DNA from: Telopea speciosissima
Taxonomy: Eukaryota > Streptophyta > Magnoliopsida > Proteales > Proteaceae
NCBI RefSeq assembly: GCF_018873765.1
Contig: NC_057924.1
Location: 2,790,001-2,854,000 of the forward strand
DNA length: 64,000 nucleotides
Reading direction: 5' to 3'
The notes under the pieces are model-generated. The model saw only the letters and a program-made list of their open reading frames with translations, had not been told where the DNA came from and made no database searches. Position numbers and translations under genes: made by a program. Positions 11,742 through 23,000 of this stretch are shown in pieces; position 1 is the stretch's first letter; each line of letters begins with the position of its first letter.

Positions 11742-12036
11742 ATAAAAAAATAAAAAGACATGAAATGGAAAGTAGTCGTTTGAATAAAAAAAGTTTTAAA
11801 ACTGTTTAAACCGAAATCATCCATCATTCGGTTTCAACATGTGAAATTGTTTATTAAATGGTTTGATTTGTGATTTGACATAAAAAAAACTTACATGAAA
11901 ATGGTTTCATTTCAACATGCGAATAGTTTTAACACCCTTATGCGCAAGCATCACAGGATGGTGGGATTTCCGTCTTTCCATGGGGGCAAGATGGTCATTT
12001 CATGCCCTTAGATGTAAGGGGCATGTGACCTAGATA

Positions 12037-12237
12037 CATGATTCGTAATCTTGGGATCAGTCAAGGCCGATACAATTAAAAAAAAAACTTAAAAATTCAA
12101 AAAGATTCAATCTTTACACATGTATCGGATTGGAGGATCCAACCGATCCTCCTGTTCTAGTGATTCATTCAAAGATCGTTCATATCTCGGGATCATTCAC
12201 AGTCGATACCGATCTGATCCTAAAATTATAAACCATG
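12037..12237. mobile_element. hAT MITE, family A
   Basis: Ends are CATGATTCGTAATCTT and AAATTATAAACCATG, and a perfect 8-bp target duplication CCTAGATA lies at 12029-12036 and 12238-12245. The interior is rich in GATCGG/ATCGGAT words typical of this family. It begins right at the end of the split family C MITE. Confidence 0.88.
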
Positions 12238-12331
12238 CCTAGATATAGAACCGAATTGGTACAACCGATCCACATCGATATATGCAGTGACCAATACCAT
12301 AGTTTAAAACCACTGGGTGGGTTGAGGACCG

Positions 12332-12900
12332 TTCTCTGCCCCATTTCCCTAAGTTCTTCTAATAGAGGGGGTAGAAATGACCACCCTACCCCTACCCGAT
12401 CACACTGCCCAGGTGGGGTCCACTCCACTTCTATTAGAGGAACTTGGGGAAATGGAGCAGATAAAAATACGTGGGTTGATGAATGTTACGGGAATACAAA
12501 GCAAACTAGGAAAAAGTTGGATCCTTATCCCCTCAATTTGTCTGGCCCTCAATTTCCTCAATTCCATCTAATAGGAGGGTAGAAATGATCATCCTACCCC
12601 CGGCCCGAACATACTGCTCGGATTGGGGTCCACCTCACTCTATTAGAGGGAATTGAGGAAATTGATGGGCAGACAAATTGAGGAGATATTTTTCCAAAAA
12701 AATTAGGAAATGGGAAAGAGCGTAAAACGCACCGTGTAAATTGTGGTCGATGTATGGAATTTTATCTGCTCCATTCTTGTCCGGTCGGTCCATTTCCCAA
12801 GTCCCTATAATAGGGGCAAAAATGATCATCCTACCCCTACCTGAACACACTGCCGGCCTGGGGTCCACCCTTATCAGAGGGAATTGGGGAAGTGGACCAG
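12332..12900. repeat. Cluster of three family B hairpin MITEs
   Basis: Three copies lie at about 12332-12450, 12543-12665 and 12790-12900. Each has arms like CCATTTCCCTAAGTTCTTCT and AGAGGAACTTGGGGAAATGG round a core that includes GTAGAAATGACCACCCTACC and GGGTCCACC. They lie just upstream of the Yippee gene start, within 300-900 bp, and form strong hairpins. Copies of the same family are at 31790, 51499 and 58985. Confidence 0.85.
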
Positions 12901-13189
12901 GGAGGAAAGATAATTTTACCCATGGTATAGCCCCTTCGACACAATCGATAATCGAGGCGAATTTTTGTTATCTCCGATTCTCCATTTTGTATTTCTTCGG
13001 TTAATTCAACTATTCAGTTCGCAAATAATCCCTATCTTGTTCTGATTGATCTTTCTTGCATTTGGTACAAATTCTCCACAGTTCTTTGGTAAGAATTTAG
13101 AGACAACAAGAGTTTGATGTAGCATTCTAATCTCTTACAGAGTTAATAGCGAGTATACATTTAGGATTAGAAGCTCTACGATAGTCGTA

Positions 13190-14033
13190 ATGGGGTTCCT
13201 TTTTCTGGAGTCTTTGCCTGGTCCGAAGATCTTCAAATGCAAATGCTGCAAGGTGGATTCCGCGTCTCATGATGATATTGTCTCTAAGGATTTTCAGGGA
13301 CGTTTTGGAAGTGCTTACCTTTTCAAGACTGTGTGAGTTTAGAACCAATTGAATTTGTTTGCTTTGTTCTTCTTCTCCCTTCATTCGTTATAAACAAGTT
13401 GTTCAAATTTCTTATTTTGTTAGAAGACAAAAGTCACAGCTAGTGTAGGTAAATTACATTTATTCATGAATTTTATTAATGCATTCTGTTGCTTGTTACA
13501 TAGTAATGCATTTTATCCTTGCATGTTGTAAATGTGTCAGTGGAACTGTTATCCCTTTTTCCACCTTGTTTATAATTTCTTCAATTGTCATAGATGTCTT
13601 TGAGAGTGGGAGAAAAATTACAGAACATAAGCTATGTACTAATTTAATTTTATTGAGTTGAAATATTGTAGAATTTAAGGATTCTGATTGTGGTTAGGGA
13701 ATTTCTAGCCATTGGAAGCACAAACAATCATTCATAATTTCAGGAAATTATGCAGGTGGAATACCAACTTTCTCCTCCCTTGTCTATTTGTTGATGGTGT
13801 TTTGCTAATTCTTTGAGATTCGGTCTCTCGAAACGATTTTCACCTATATTCATTCACACTTCTTCCTTTTGTTTGCTTATAAATTCCACTATCTTCAAAC
13901 TGGCTTTGATGATTTGTTCTTATTCTTCATGTTACAATCTAATGGTTTAACCAAAAAAAAAAAGTCAATACAAAATTTTTGAATGGTTTGTGACCTCTTT
14001 GTTGAAGGAAACCATATACAAGGAGCCACATTT

Positions 14034-14065
<32 letters not shown>

Positions 14066-17000
14066 TTAGAGTTGGGTATCAGTAGGCCTGCATCTTATAT
14101 GCTGTTTGATTCGTAATGTTTTTTGGATATACTGATCATCCATTGTAAGTTTGACTATGTAATACGTGATGATGAACTCGAAACATCATAGAGATAATTG
14201 CCTTTGGCTCCCATTAAATATTGGGTTTTATTTAATCTTGGTGAAATCGAAATGTCATTGAGATAATTGTCTGTGGATCCCATTAAATTGGGGTGGTATT
14301 TAATATTAATAAATCATGCTAATATTGGTAGGAATTGATTAAATTCTGGGCTACTTTTCTTGTATTTACTATGGTCTACACTTGTCTAAGCTGGTTTCAG
14401 TTGTCTGGCCTTTGTTAAACCTTTATAACTGTTATGTTTTTATGCTAGTGGGCTACGCGTGTAGTCACTTCTATTTGTGCTTATTGCTAAAGAAATGATA
14501 TATAGGATCGGAGCAAAACCATCATATCTGAAAATATTTCTGTTGCACAAACAACATAACAAGAACAATGCATTGTATCTGGAAGAGTTTTGCCAAACTT
14601 ACATAACATGTGAGGGACACACTTATATTTCCAAATGAAACATGTCATACATGATATCTTGGCATCAAACCTGTGAATTGGGGGGGGGGGTGTTGTTGGT
14701 GAAGCCTGATTTGGCCCAGATAGTGCGGTTGAGACCTTCGGAGGGCCGTTTCGGCCTCGAAACGATCTCGGAATGCCGAAAAATGGCGGGGCTCCATGCC
14801 AAAGGCTGGAGTTGTGTCGGGCTCGTTGAGATCTTCGAAATGAGTACTTTTGAGCCATGTGTTGTGTTTTGGTCTGGCTCAAGTTTTTGGGCATTTGTGT
14901 ACTTTCTGGGGTTAGGGTTTTCCTATATATTGTTCTTATCTCTTTGAGATAGGGTTATGAGGGTTTGTAATATTTTTCAGAGAAAATAGTGAAACCGGTT
15001 CTACTGCTCGGCTGTGGACATAGCTTCCATCTTGGAGGTGAACCAGGTAAATCTCTGTGTTGTGCGTTGTGTGCTCTCTCTATTATTCGTTTTTCTTTCT
15101 GCAAAATCGCCATTTTGGGCGTTGTTTTCGTAACAGGGGGGGCTAGGGAAATAAAAGCTATTTGTCTGACAGATGATTGGCCATGTGACTTCATATACAT
15201 GTCAAATTAGTATTTTAGTAGCTGGAATATGGCATTTGATATATAAAAGTGCATAAGATTTGAAATATTTATGGATATTAAAGGAGGCAAGGAAATAAGT
15301 GTTTGGATTTGTTGTTAGCTGATGAAACCTGAGAAGAATGGGAAAAAGGGGGACCGTTTTCCTTCGTGGCCATCACGAGAGGCTTGCCTCGGTGGTCACT
15401 CTTTTCTGAGCCACATAGAGGGCTCAGCTTAAAAAAACTGACTATTGGATAGGGTGTGGATCCCATTCGTTCATTACATGTCAAATTGGGTTCGCACCTC
15501 AACAAGATAGCCCGTTTTAAGGTTTAAACCTTGTATTTTCAATGGTTAGAATGCCAGCTAAAGTTGAGGATTACAACCAGATCTCAAAGAATTAAGTCTC
15601 AATGTAGGAAAATGCATTGGTGATGTGCTACAACAAAAACTCAGCCTTATCCCAACTAAATGGGGCCGGCTACATGGATCCTTGCAAAGACAAAAAATAA
15701 AAAAAAAAGTAAAAGGAAAGGAGCACAACAACATCGACAACAACTCAGCAATATTCCAACCTATATATGGTCGGCTACACGGATCCTTGCCCTCCACTCA
15801 GCTCTATTCGAGGTCAAACTTGAGACAAGGCCTAAACAATGCATGTCTTTCCTCACTACTTCTCCTAGGGTTATTTTAGGCCTGCCCCTAGCTTTTAGAA
15901 CCTTCCATCTGAATCAAATCACTACTTCGCCATGCCACCTCAAACGGTTTTCACAGAGCACATCATGTATCGAGGAAACTCCCAAATTTGCTCTAATGTG
16001 GTCATTCCTTACTTTATCCTTCCTAGTTTTGCTGCACATCCATCTCAACTTCCTCATCTCTGCTACACTTAGTTTATCTATATTACGCTTCTTAACTGTC
16101 CAACATTCTGCTCCATACATCATAACCGGTTGTATGACTGTCTTCTAGAATTTTCCTTTAAGATTTAAAGGAATACGTCGATAAAAAAACACTCCAGATG
16201 CACCTTTACACTTCATCCAACCCACTTTAATTATCTGTGAAATATATATCATCCTCTATGTCACCTTCTTTATTTATGGTTGACCCCAGATATTTAAAAC
16301 AATCACTTGCAGCATCTCTCTTTCTCTCTCCTCAATTTTCACCACTTAGTTATCCGTCTTAGTAGAACTAAAGTTACACACCATATACCCAGTCTTCGCT
16401 CTACTTATCTTAAAACCTCTTGATTCCAAGGTTGATCTCTATAACTCCAACTTAGCGTTAATCCTTGCATTTGTCTCATCTACCAACAAAATGTTATTAG
16501 CAAAAGGCATGCACCAAGGAACCTCATCTTGAATGTTCCTGGTTAAGTCATCCATTATAAGCGCAAACAAATAAAGGCTTAAAGCTGATCCTTGATGTAA
16601 CCTAATTGTAATTGGGAATTCACTACCTTGGCCTACCACAATTTTCACAGTAGTCACTACGTCATTATACACATCTTTATACTTGTCATCCTTTGCTTTT
16701 GTAGAACGTGACAAATTAATTCTCTAGGGACTCTGTCATAGGCTTTTTCCAGGTCAATAAAGACCAAATGGAGATCCTTCTTGCAAACTCTAAACCTATC
16801 CATGAGCCTCCTGAGTAGGTAGATAGCTTCTGTCATTAATCTACCTGGCATAAAACCAAATTGGTTCTTCGAGATGGTAGTTTCTCTTCTCAGGTGGGCT
16901 TCAATAACTCTCTTTTATGCCTCTATAGTTATTGCAACTAAACATCACCTTTATTTTTGTAGTTTGTAACCACAATGCTTTTCCTCCATTCACCTGGCAT

Positions 17001-20000
17001 CTTTCTTGTTTTCAAAATCTTGTTAAACATAGTGGTTAACCAAGATAAACCACATAGTCCTAAGCTCTTCCACACTTCTATTGAGACCCCATTTGGGCCT
17101 TGTGCCTTGTCTACTTTCATCTTTCTTAAAGCTTCTTTAACTTCAGATACTGTAACCTTTCATATATATCTATGGTGAGTGGTGTCTTGATGAGTGATGC
17201 AGTCTTCCGGGCCACTATTACTTGAAATGTCTCCATTTAGAAGGCTGTAGAAATTCTCTTCCCTTCTTTTCATAATGTCATCATCCCTTACTAAAACTTT
17301 ACCGTCATCACTTTTAATAGATCTAACATGGTCTAAGTCTTTTACCCTTCCTTTCCCTCAGTTAATCATTTTGGCTAAGATGATAGTTTTTTTCACACAG
17401 TGGTTGACCCTTGGTGCAGTGATTAAGTTGCGCTATTGCAACCTGTTGGTTGCAGGTTCAAAACTTGGAAACAGCCTCTTCTGCGAAGCAGGGGGTAAGG
17501 CCGCATACATTTGCCCCATCCAGCCCTTGCATCATGGTTTTAGTGCACGGTATTGGATCGGGTATCGGTCACCTTTAAAACCGATACGGTAACGACATGG
17601 ATCAGCCGTATCGGACAAGTTTACACCTGATTTTCCTTTAAAAAAATGGTTTTGATAAACTGGTTTACCCCTTTTCTGTACCGTTTCACCGATATGGTAT
17701 CAACCAGGTATCAGTATTGGTCGTATTGGTCACCTTCAAAACCTTGCAGTATCAGCCGTATCTGGCTATCAGATACTGATACCTAAAACCATGCCCTGCA
17801 GTAGTGGGAGCCTTGTGCACTTGGACGCTCTTTTTTGTAGATAACTTTTTCTCCTTTTGTGTTCAGATGGTTATAGTGATCTTCATACTTGGCAATGGAC
17901 TAAGGATGTAGAGGATCTAAAAAAGTAAAGTCTGCCAGAAATAAAGCAAAGAAGATTGTAGGGCTTAATTACCATGTGGCAGCTGTGCCAACCATCATGG
18001 AAAGCCCTCCCCCTTCACTGTGTAAAGGAGATTTTGCATGAAAAAAAAGTTACTTATATTTTCAGAAAAATAATTCCTTGATGTAATAATTATTTGCTGA
18101 AATCTATGGGATTGCCTGTTGCCTGGTGAGATTATTGATTTATCCCTTTTTTTTTTTTCTCAATTGAGTTGTGCTCAAATTTCTCATTTCAGGGTAAATA
18201 TTTCTCTTGGGCCTAATGAAGAACGGCGACTCTTGAGCGGATTACATACAGTGAATGATATTTACTGTAGCTCCTGCCAACAAATATTGGGTTGGAGATA
18301 TGTAAGTTAAACTGAGATCTTCTAATTTTCTCTTACTTTCCCTTTTTGTTTGACTAGTACAGCATAAAACACATCATATTGGTATGACAAGTTGTAGTAC
18401 ATCTGGCCGTCATTGACTCATGTCTGTTTATCATTTATAATAATATAACATACTTGGAGGTCTATATTCTAGTGGCATTTAATTTGCAAGATAAACATGA
18501 CCATGGAAGTGCATCTGTTATCCTTAATGAGTACAGTGATCTTCAAAATGCATTTAGTATCTATGCACCTAAATACTAACTAATTATAGTAGCCTCAACT
18601 ATGGATTGTGGATTCTCCCTCTCTTTCCAATTGGTTTATGTCAATCCTGTTCTTCCATCCTGCTTTCCGGGTTTGTGTGTAAAAATAAAAGTACGTATTT
18701 CAGTTGTGTTTTCTAAGGAACCAGAACTATATCTCAAACCAGTTTGTCTATTCTTATAGGAGCGTTGTAAAGTGTCTCCTCTGTTACAAAATTTCTTATT
18801 TTGGTGTGTAAGTCTTGTCACACCATGCCTCATGTCTGAATCTGATCTGATGTAAAACATGGACAAAAAAATGAGGCGCCTTCATGACCAGTACTGGGTA
18901 TTTATAGGGTATTTCATATCACTTTTGTTATCATTTGGTTTTTTTGGTCTGTTGGATTATATTCTCTCTTTTTGATTGGGGAATCTGTGCAGTGGGGTAA
19001 ACCATCACTGATGGCTATATCTTCCATGGTGCAGCTTCGTTGACACTCAAACTGTGACATGTTGTCCTGATCACTCTGAACTCATGTTTCAAGTTTCAAC
19101 CCAACCAGACTTTGCCATGCATCAAGATGGAAATGTTGAGAAATATAATTTTTTGGGTTTCCATCTGATTGCAGTAAAGGGAAGGAATTCAAAAGAGATT
19201 GGAATCTTTTGTAATGATGCAATCATGTTTATGTAACTAACTTGAAATCCTACCAAATAAGGTAATCAAACTTTTCAAGCGGACATTTAATGGGTCTATC
19301 AAATCCAAGGAAATTTGTTGAAAGAGGGAAGTAAATTTTAATTACTAGATTTAGAAGAGTTTTTAATTACATAATCATTGTTGTTACTGATTAGAAAAGT
19401 TTCCTTATTTGCTTTTATTTTAATTCATTTCCCTTCCTCTCACTTCACTTTCTAAACAGACAGCCTTAACAAACTCATACTAAGAAGAGTGTGGAGTGCG
19501 GTGGGGCATACGGTTGAGATGGCCTACTATATAGACATGTGCCATAACAAAAGGATGCCCCAAGTGTCCCCCTGTCAAAATGATCAATTTCACCCTATAT
19601 GTCACAGAATTAGCGGCCTGTGAAGGAAATGTTCCTTAGCTGTCAGTGGATGAAACCTTTTTCCAGATTTATTACCTGTTTGGGGTCATTTCAGCTGTTT
19701 GATTAACCCCAAAACCTTTATGATACGACGAAGTTAAGCAGATCTTAAAGGGAGATAGGATTATGTTCGCCTAGAGCATTTTAATTTTCCTAACAATCAA
19801 TTATGTGTTTTTGCTTGGGAAACAAGATTTGAATCCTAATCCCCATGTGTCAAGTGATAGATTTCCTCCAAGAGGATGATCAACATTTCTAAATTCAATC
19901 TTAGTATTTGCTGGTCTCTTTGCTGGATTTGACTTAGAAGTCTAGAGGAATTAAAGTGGGCCAGTTGATGAGCACAACATATTTAAGGGGTAGATTGCTC

Positions 20001-23000
20001 ATCAAACAGTCATTGGCATCACAACCTCTCATCCACCTGTTGAAGCATGACATAATAACACAAATGAGTCTTCAAAGTATCAAAATCCATCTTATAAGTT
20101 TCTGGATCCTTCATTCTGAGTGCTTCTGTAAAAGTTACATACATAGATCCAACCATTTAGCTCAGATATTGAATCTAAAGTATAATACATAGATCCATTT
20201 ACCTCAGTTATTGAACCTTAATTTTATCACTTTTCAGTTGAGTGACATGGAAACTCCATTTTTTCTTGGGAAAGAGATGTTATCTTTGGAGTTTCACTGT
20301 TACATGGGAAACCAGTATTTTTTTCCATGTTAGGCAGAGTTTCCTTACAGAATGGAGTTCATTGTAGCAATGGATGGATACCCAAGTGAAGCAGCCATTT
20401 ACTTTCCTGTGTGCTTGTTTAGGTTGGCATGTGTGTGTGAAATAGATACATGTATGTATTTTGTAATTAATGAAAATAGTGAGTTTTAGGACACTTCTTA
20501 CTAACTACCAAGTGCTTTTGTAAAATTACATCGCACACTTAGAAGTTGTGATTGGATCTGAATCAGTGCCTTGTATCTTGGGGTTTAAAATTTTTCCCTG
20601 CAAAGCAGTGTACTATCTTCTGCACATTCACTGTGACATGGAAAGAAATATTTGTTTTCATGTTAAGCAAAGATTCATAATGTAAGACACATTATTTTTT
20701 TTGGGTAAATAGAGAAAAATAACATAGCTACCTAAAAAGAGTACAATTCATGAAGTCTGTCAGTGGTGTTGCCCCACATTTTATGAATGCATGCAAGGTT
20801 TGCTAGATGGTGTGGGAGAGATATAATAAACCTGTCTTTTTTCTTAATACAGACTGAGCTAAAATTATGAAATAAAAACTGAATATCAAAAAGAGTTCCA
20901 AATATTTCCCAAGGCCATGGTTTAGCTGGTGGTTGCTGAAGGTATTCAACCATTTCTTGTGAGTCAGTTCAAATTTATACTCTTTGTTTTCCCAGAGACA
21001 CTGCACTAAAGATTCCCTGCAAGATTCCTCGGCATTCTGCTTCTTGTGCTGATCCTACATCACCAAAATCCATGAGAGAAGCCATTAATTTGTTGTTAGA
21101 GATAATGATTGCTGACCATCCACCTGATTTTTTTGTAGGTTCAAAGCTTCCATCTGTTATGATCACCGTCCAGTTTTGTAGATTGATACCATGATTTTGT
21201 GGGGTTTATTAGCTAACCAAGCTGTTTAACAAGATTATGAACACAAGGAGGATGCCAGATGAATGGAGAAGAAGCATTGTAATCCCAATTTACAAAAATA
21301 AAGGTGATATCCAGAGCTGTAATAACTATAGAAGCATAAAGCTAATTAGTCACATTATGAAACTTTGGGAGAAGGTTTTTGAAACCCGTTTGAGAAGAGA
21401 GACTCATATCTCGGTGAATCAGTTTGGCTTCATGCCAGGTAGATCCACAACAGATCTATCTAATGATTGAGGAGGCTCATGGAAAGATATAGAGATAGCA
21501 AGAAGGATCTCCATATGGTCTTCATTGACCTGGAAAAAGCCTATGACCGAGTCCCTAGAGATCTAATCCAGCATACTCTAGTGAAGAAAGGAGTGTTGAG
21601 TAAATATGTGCAGGTAATTAAAGATATGTATGATGGCGTGGTGACTAGTGTAAGATCTGTGGGAGGTCAGGGCAAGGAATTCCCAATTACGATTGGGTTA
21701 CATCAAGGATCCGCCTTAAGTCCTTATCTATTTTCGCTTATCATGGACAAACTAACTAAGAGCATTCAAGATGAGGTCCCATAATGTATGCTCTTCGCCG
21801 ATGATATCGTTTTGGTAGATGAGACAAAAGATGGGATTAACGCTAAGTTAGAGCTATGGAGAGCAACCTTGGAAACGAGAGGCTTTAAGATTAGTAGAAC
21901 AAAGATGGAATATATGATGTGTAATTTTAGTCACAATATGATGGATATTGGTATGGTGCGAATTTGGGAAAGAGAGATTCTGCAAAGTGACTATTTTAGA
22001 TATCTGGGGTCTCTCATAAATAAAGAAGGTGACATAGATGATGATGGTTTCACAAAGAATTAAAGTGGGATGGATGAAGTGGAGAGGCGCTTTCGAAGTG
22101 TTGTGCGACCGACGTATTCCATTAAAGCTTAAAGGAAAGTTTTATAGGACTGTTGTTCGACCGGCCATGATGTATGGGGCAGAATGTTGGGCTGTTAAGA
22201 AGTGCCATATTGATAAGTTTTGTGTAACGGAGATGAGGATGTTGAGATGGATGTGTGAAAAAACAAGGACAAAGTACGGAATGAACATATTTTGGACTTG
22301 GGGGTAGCCTCGATCAATGACAAACTACGACAGAGTCATTTAAGGTTGTATGGTCATATTCAACGGAGGCCTAAGGATGTCCCAGTAAGGAGGAGTGATA
22401 TGATTCCGATTGAAGGAGCTAAAAGAGCTATGGGCAGACCTAAAATGACCATAGGAGAAGTGGTGAGGAAGGACATGCTTAGGCTAGGGCTTGTCCCAAA
22501 TATGACCTTGGACAGAGTCTATTGGAGGGCAAGGATCCATGTCGCAGACCCCATTTAGCTGAGATTCTCATGATGGACTGGGCTATATGCCTCTTTCCTT
22601 TTACTATCTTTCATCTTTCATCATTCCGTTGTCTATTTATTTCCCATCTTTCATATGCCCTTTTCCATTTTCATCTTTCATCTCTTTCCCCTTCCTTTTT
22701 TTTTTGGGTTTGTTTGTTTTGAAAGAACTTTGTTTTCCCTACTTTGTTTTGTTTGGATCCATGTAGCCAACCCCATTAAGTTGGGATAAAGCTGAGTTTG
22801 TTGTTGATAGAAACTAAGAGGTGCTTGTGGATGGGGGGCTGATGGAGAAATGTCCGTTGGGTTTAGTGTTTCAGCAGATCCAAAGATTTTCAGATCTACT
22901 TACCAACGTCTGATGAGGTTGATTAAAGTTAAGGGATTAGGTTTGCTTGCTTGAAATATGACTTGGTTCCTGACATTCCAGATGAAGTAGGATGTGATAC

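Larger units (their letters stand above)
8292..11940. mobile_element. hAT-like element carrying two Mutator-like insertions
   Basis: Outer ends are TAAGGGTGTCAAAA and its imperfect inverse TTTTAACACCCTTA. Flanks TGTGCAAT and TGCGCAAG look like a decayed 8-bp target duplication, which fits hAT. Without the two nested MULEs the element is only about 500 bp, AT-rich, with internal copies of AAATTGTTTAATAAATTGTTT-like words and no coding capacity. A relative with the same GGGTGTCAA end is at 58773-59759. Confidence 0.6.
8225..12030. repeat. Foldback MITE family C, split in two by a nested insertion
   Basis: 8225-8291 and 11941-12030 read as two halves of one family C element: CACATGGCCTCGCACCAGCATGGG...GGGAGCATGTG, then GCAAGCATCACAGG...GATGGTCATTTCATGCCC...GGGGCATGTGACC. 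Joined, they match the family C layout seen at 37515, 53830 and 59165. The break coincides with the ends of the hAT-like element at 8292-11940. Confidence 0.65.
13333..18192 (+). other. Yippee intron 1 (4860 bp), element-rich
   Basis: The intron holds a GT/GA microsatellite (14033-14066), a 69-bp tandem duplication (14178-14315), a solo LTR (14691-15135), an antisense RTE LINE (15625-17385) and an Au SINE split by a hAT MITE (17403-17836). The rest, including 13340-14030 and 17840-18190, is AT-rich intronic sequence in which nothing else is recognised. Confidence 0.85.

Noticed and set aside
20732-21166. RNase H-like frames as a host ribonuclease H gene
   Set aside because: They align in order with an L1 zf-RVT part beyond the nested RTE and end in a poly-A tail, so they are LINE.
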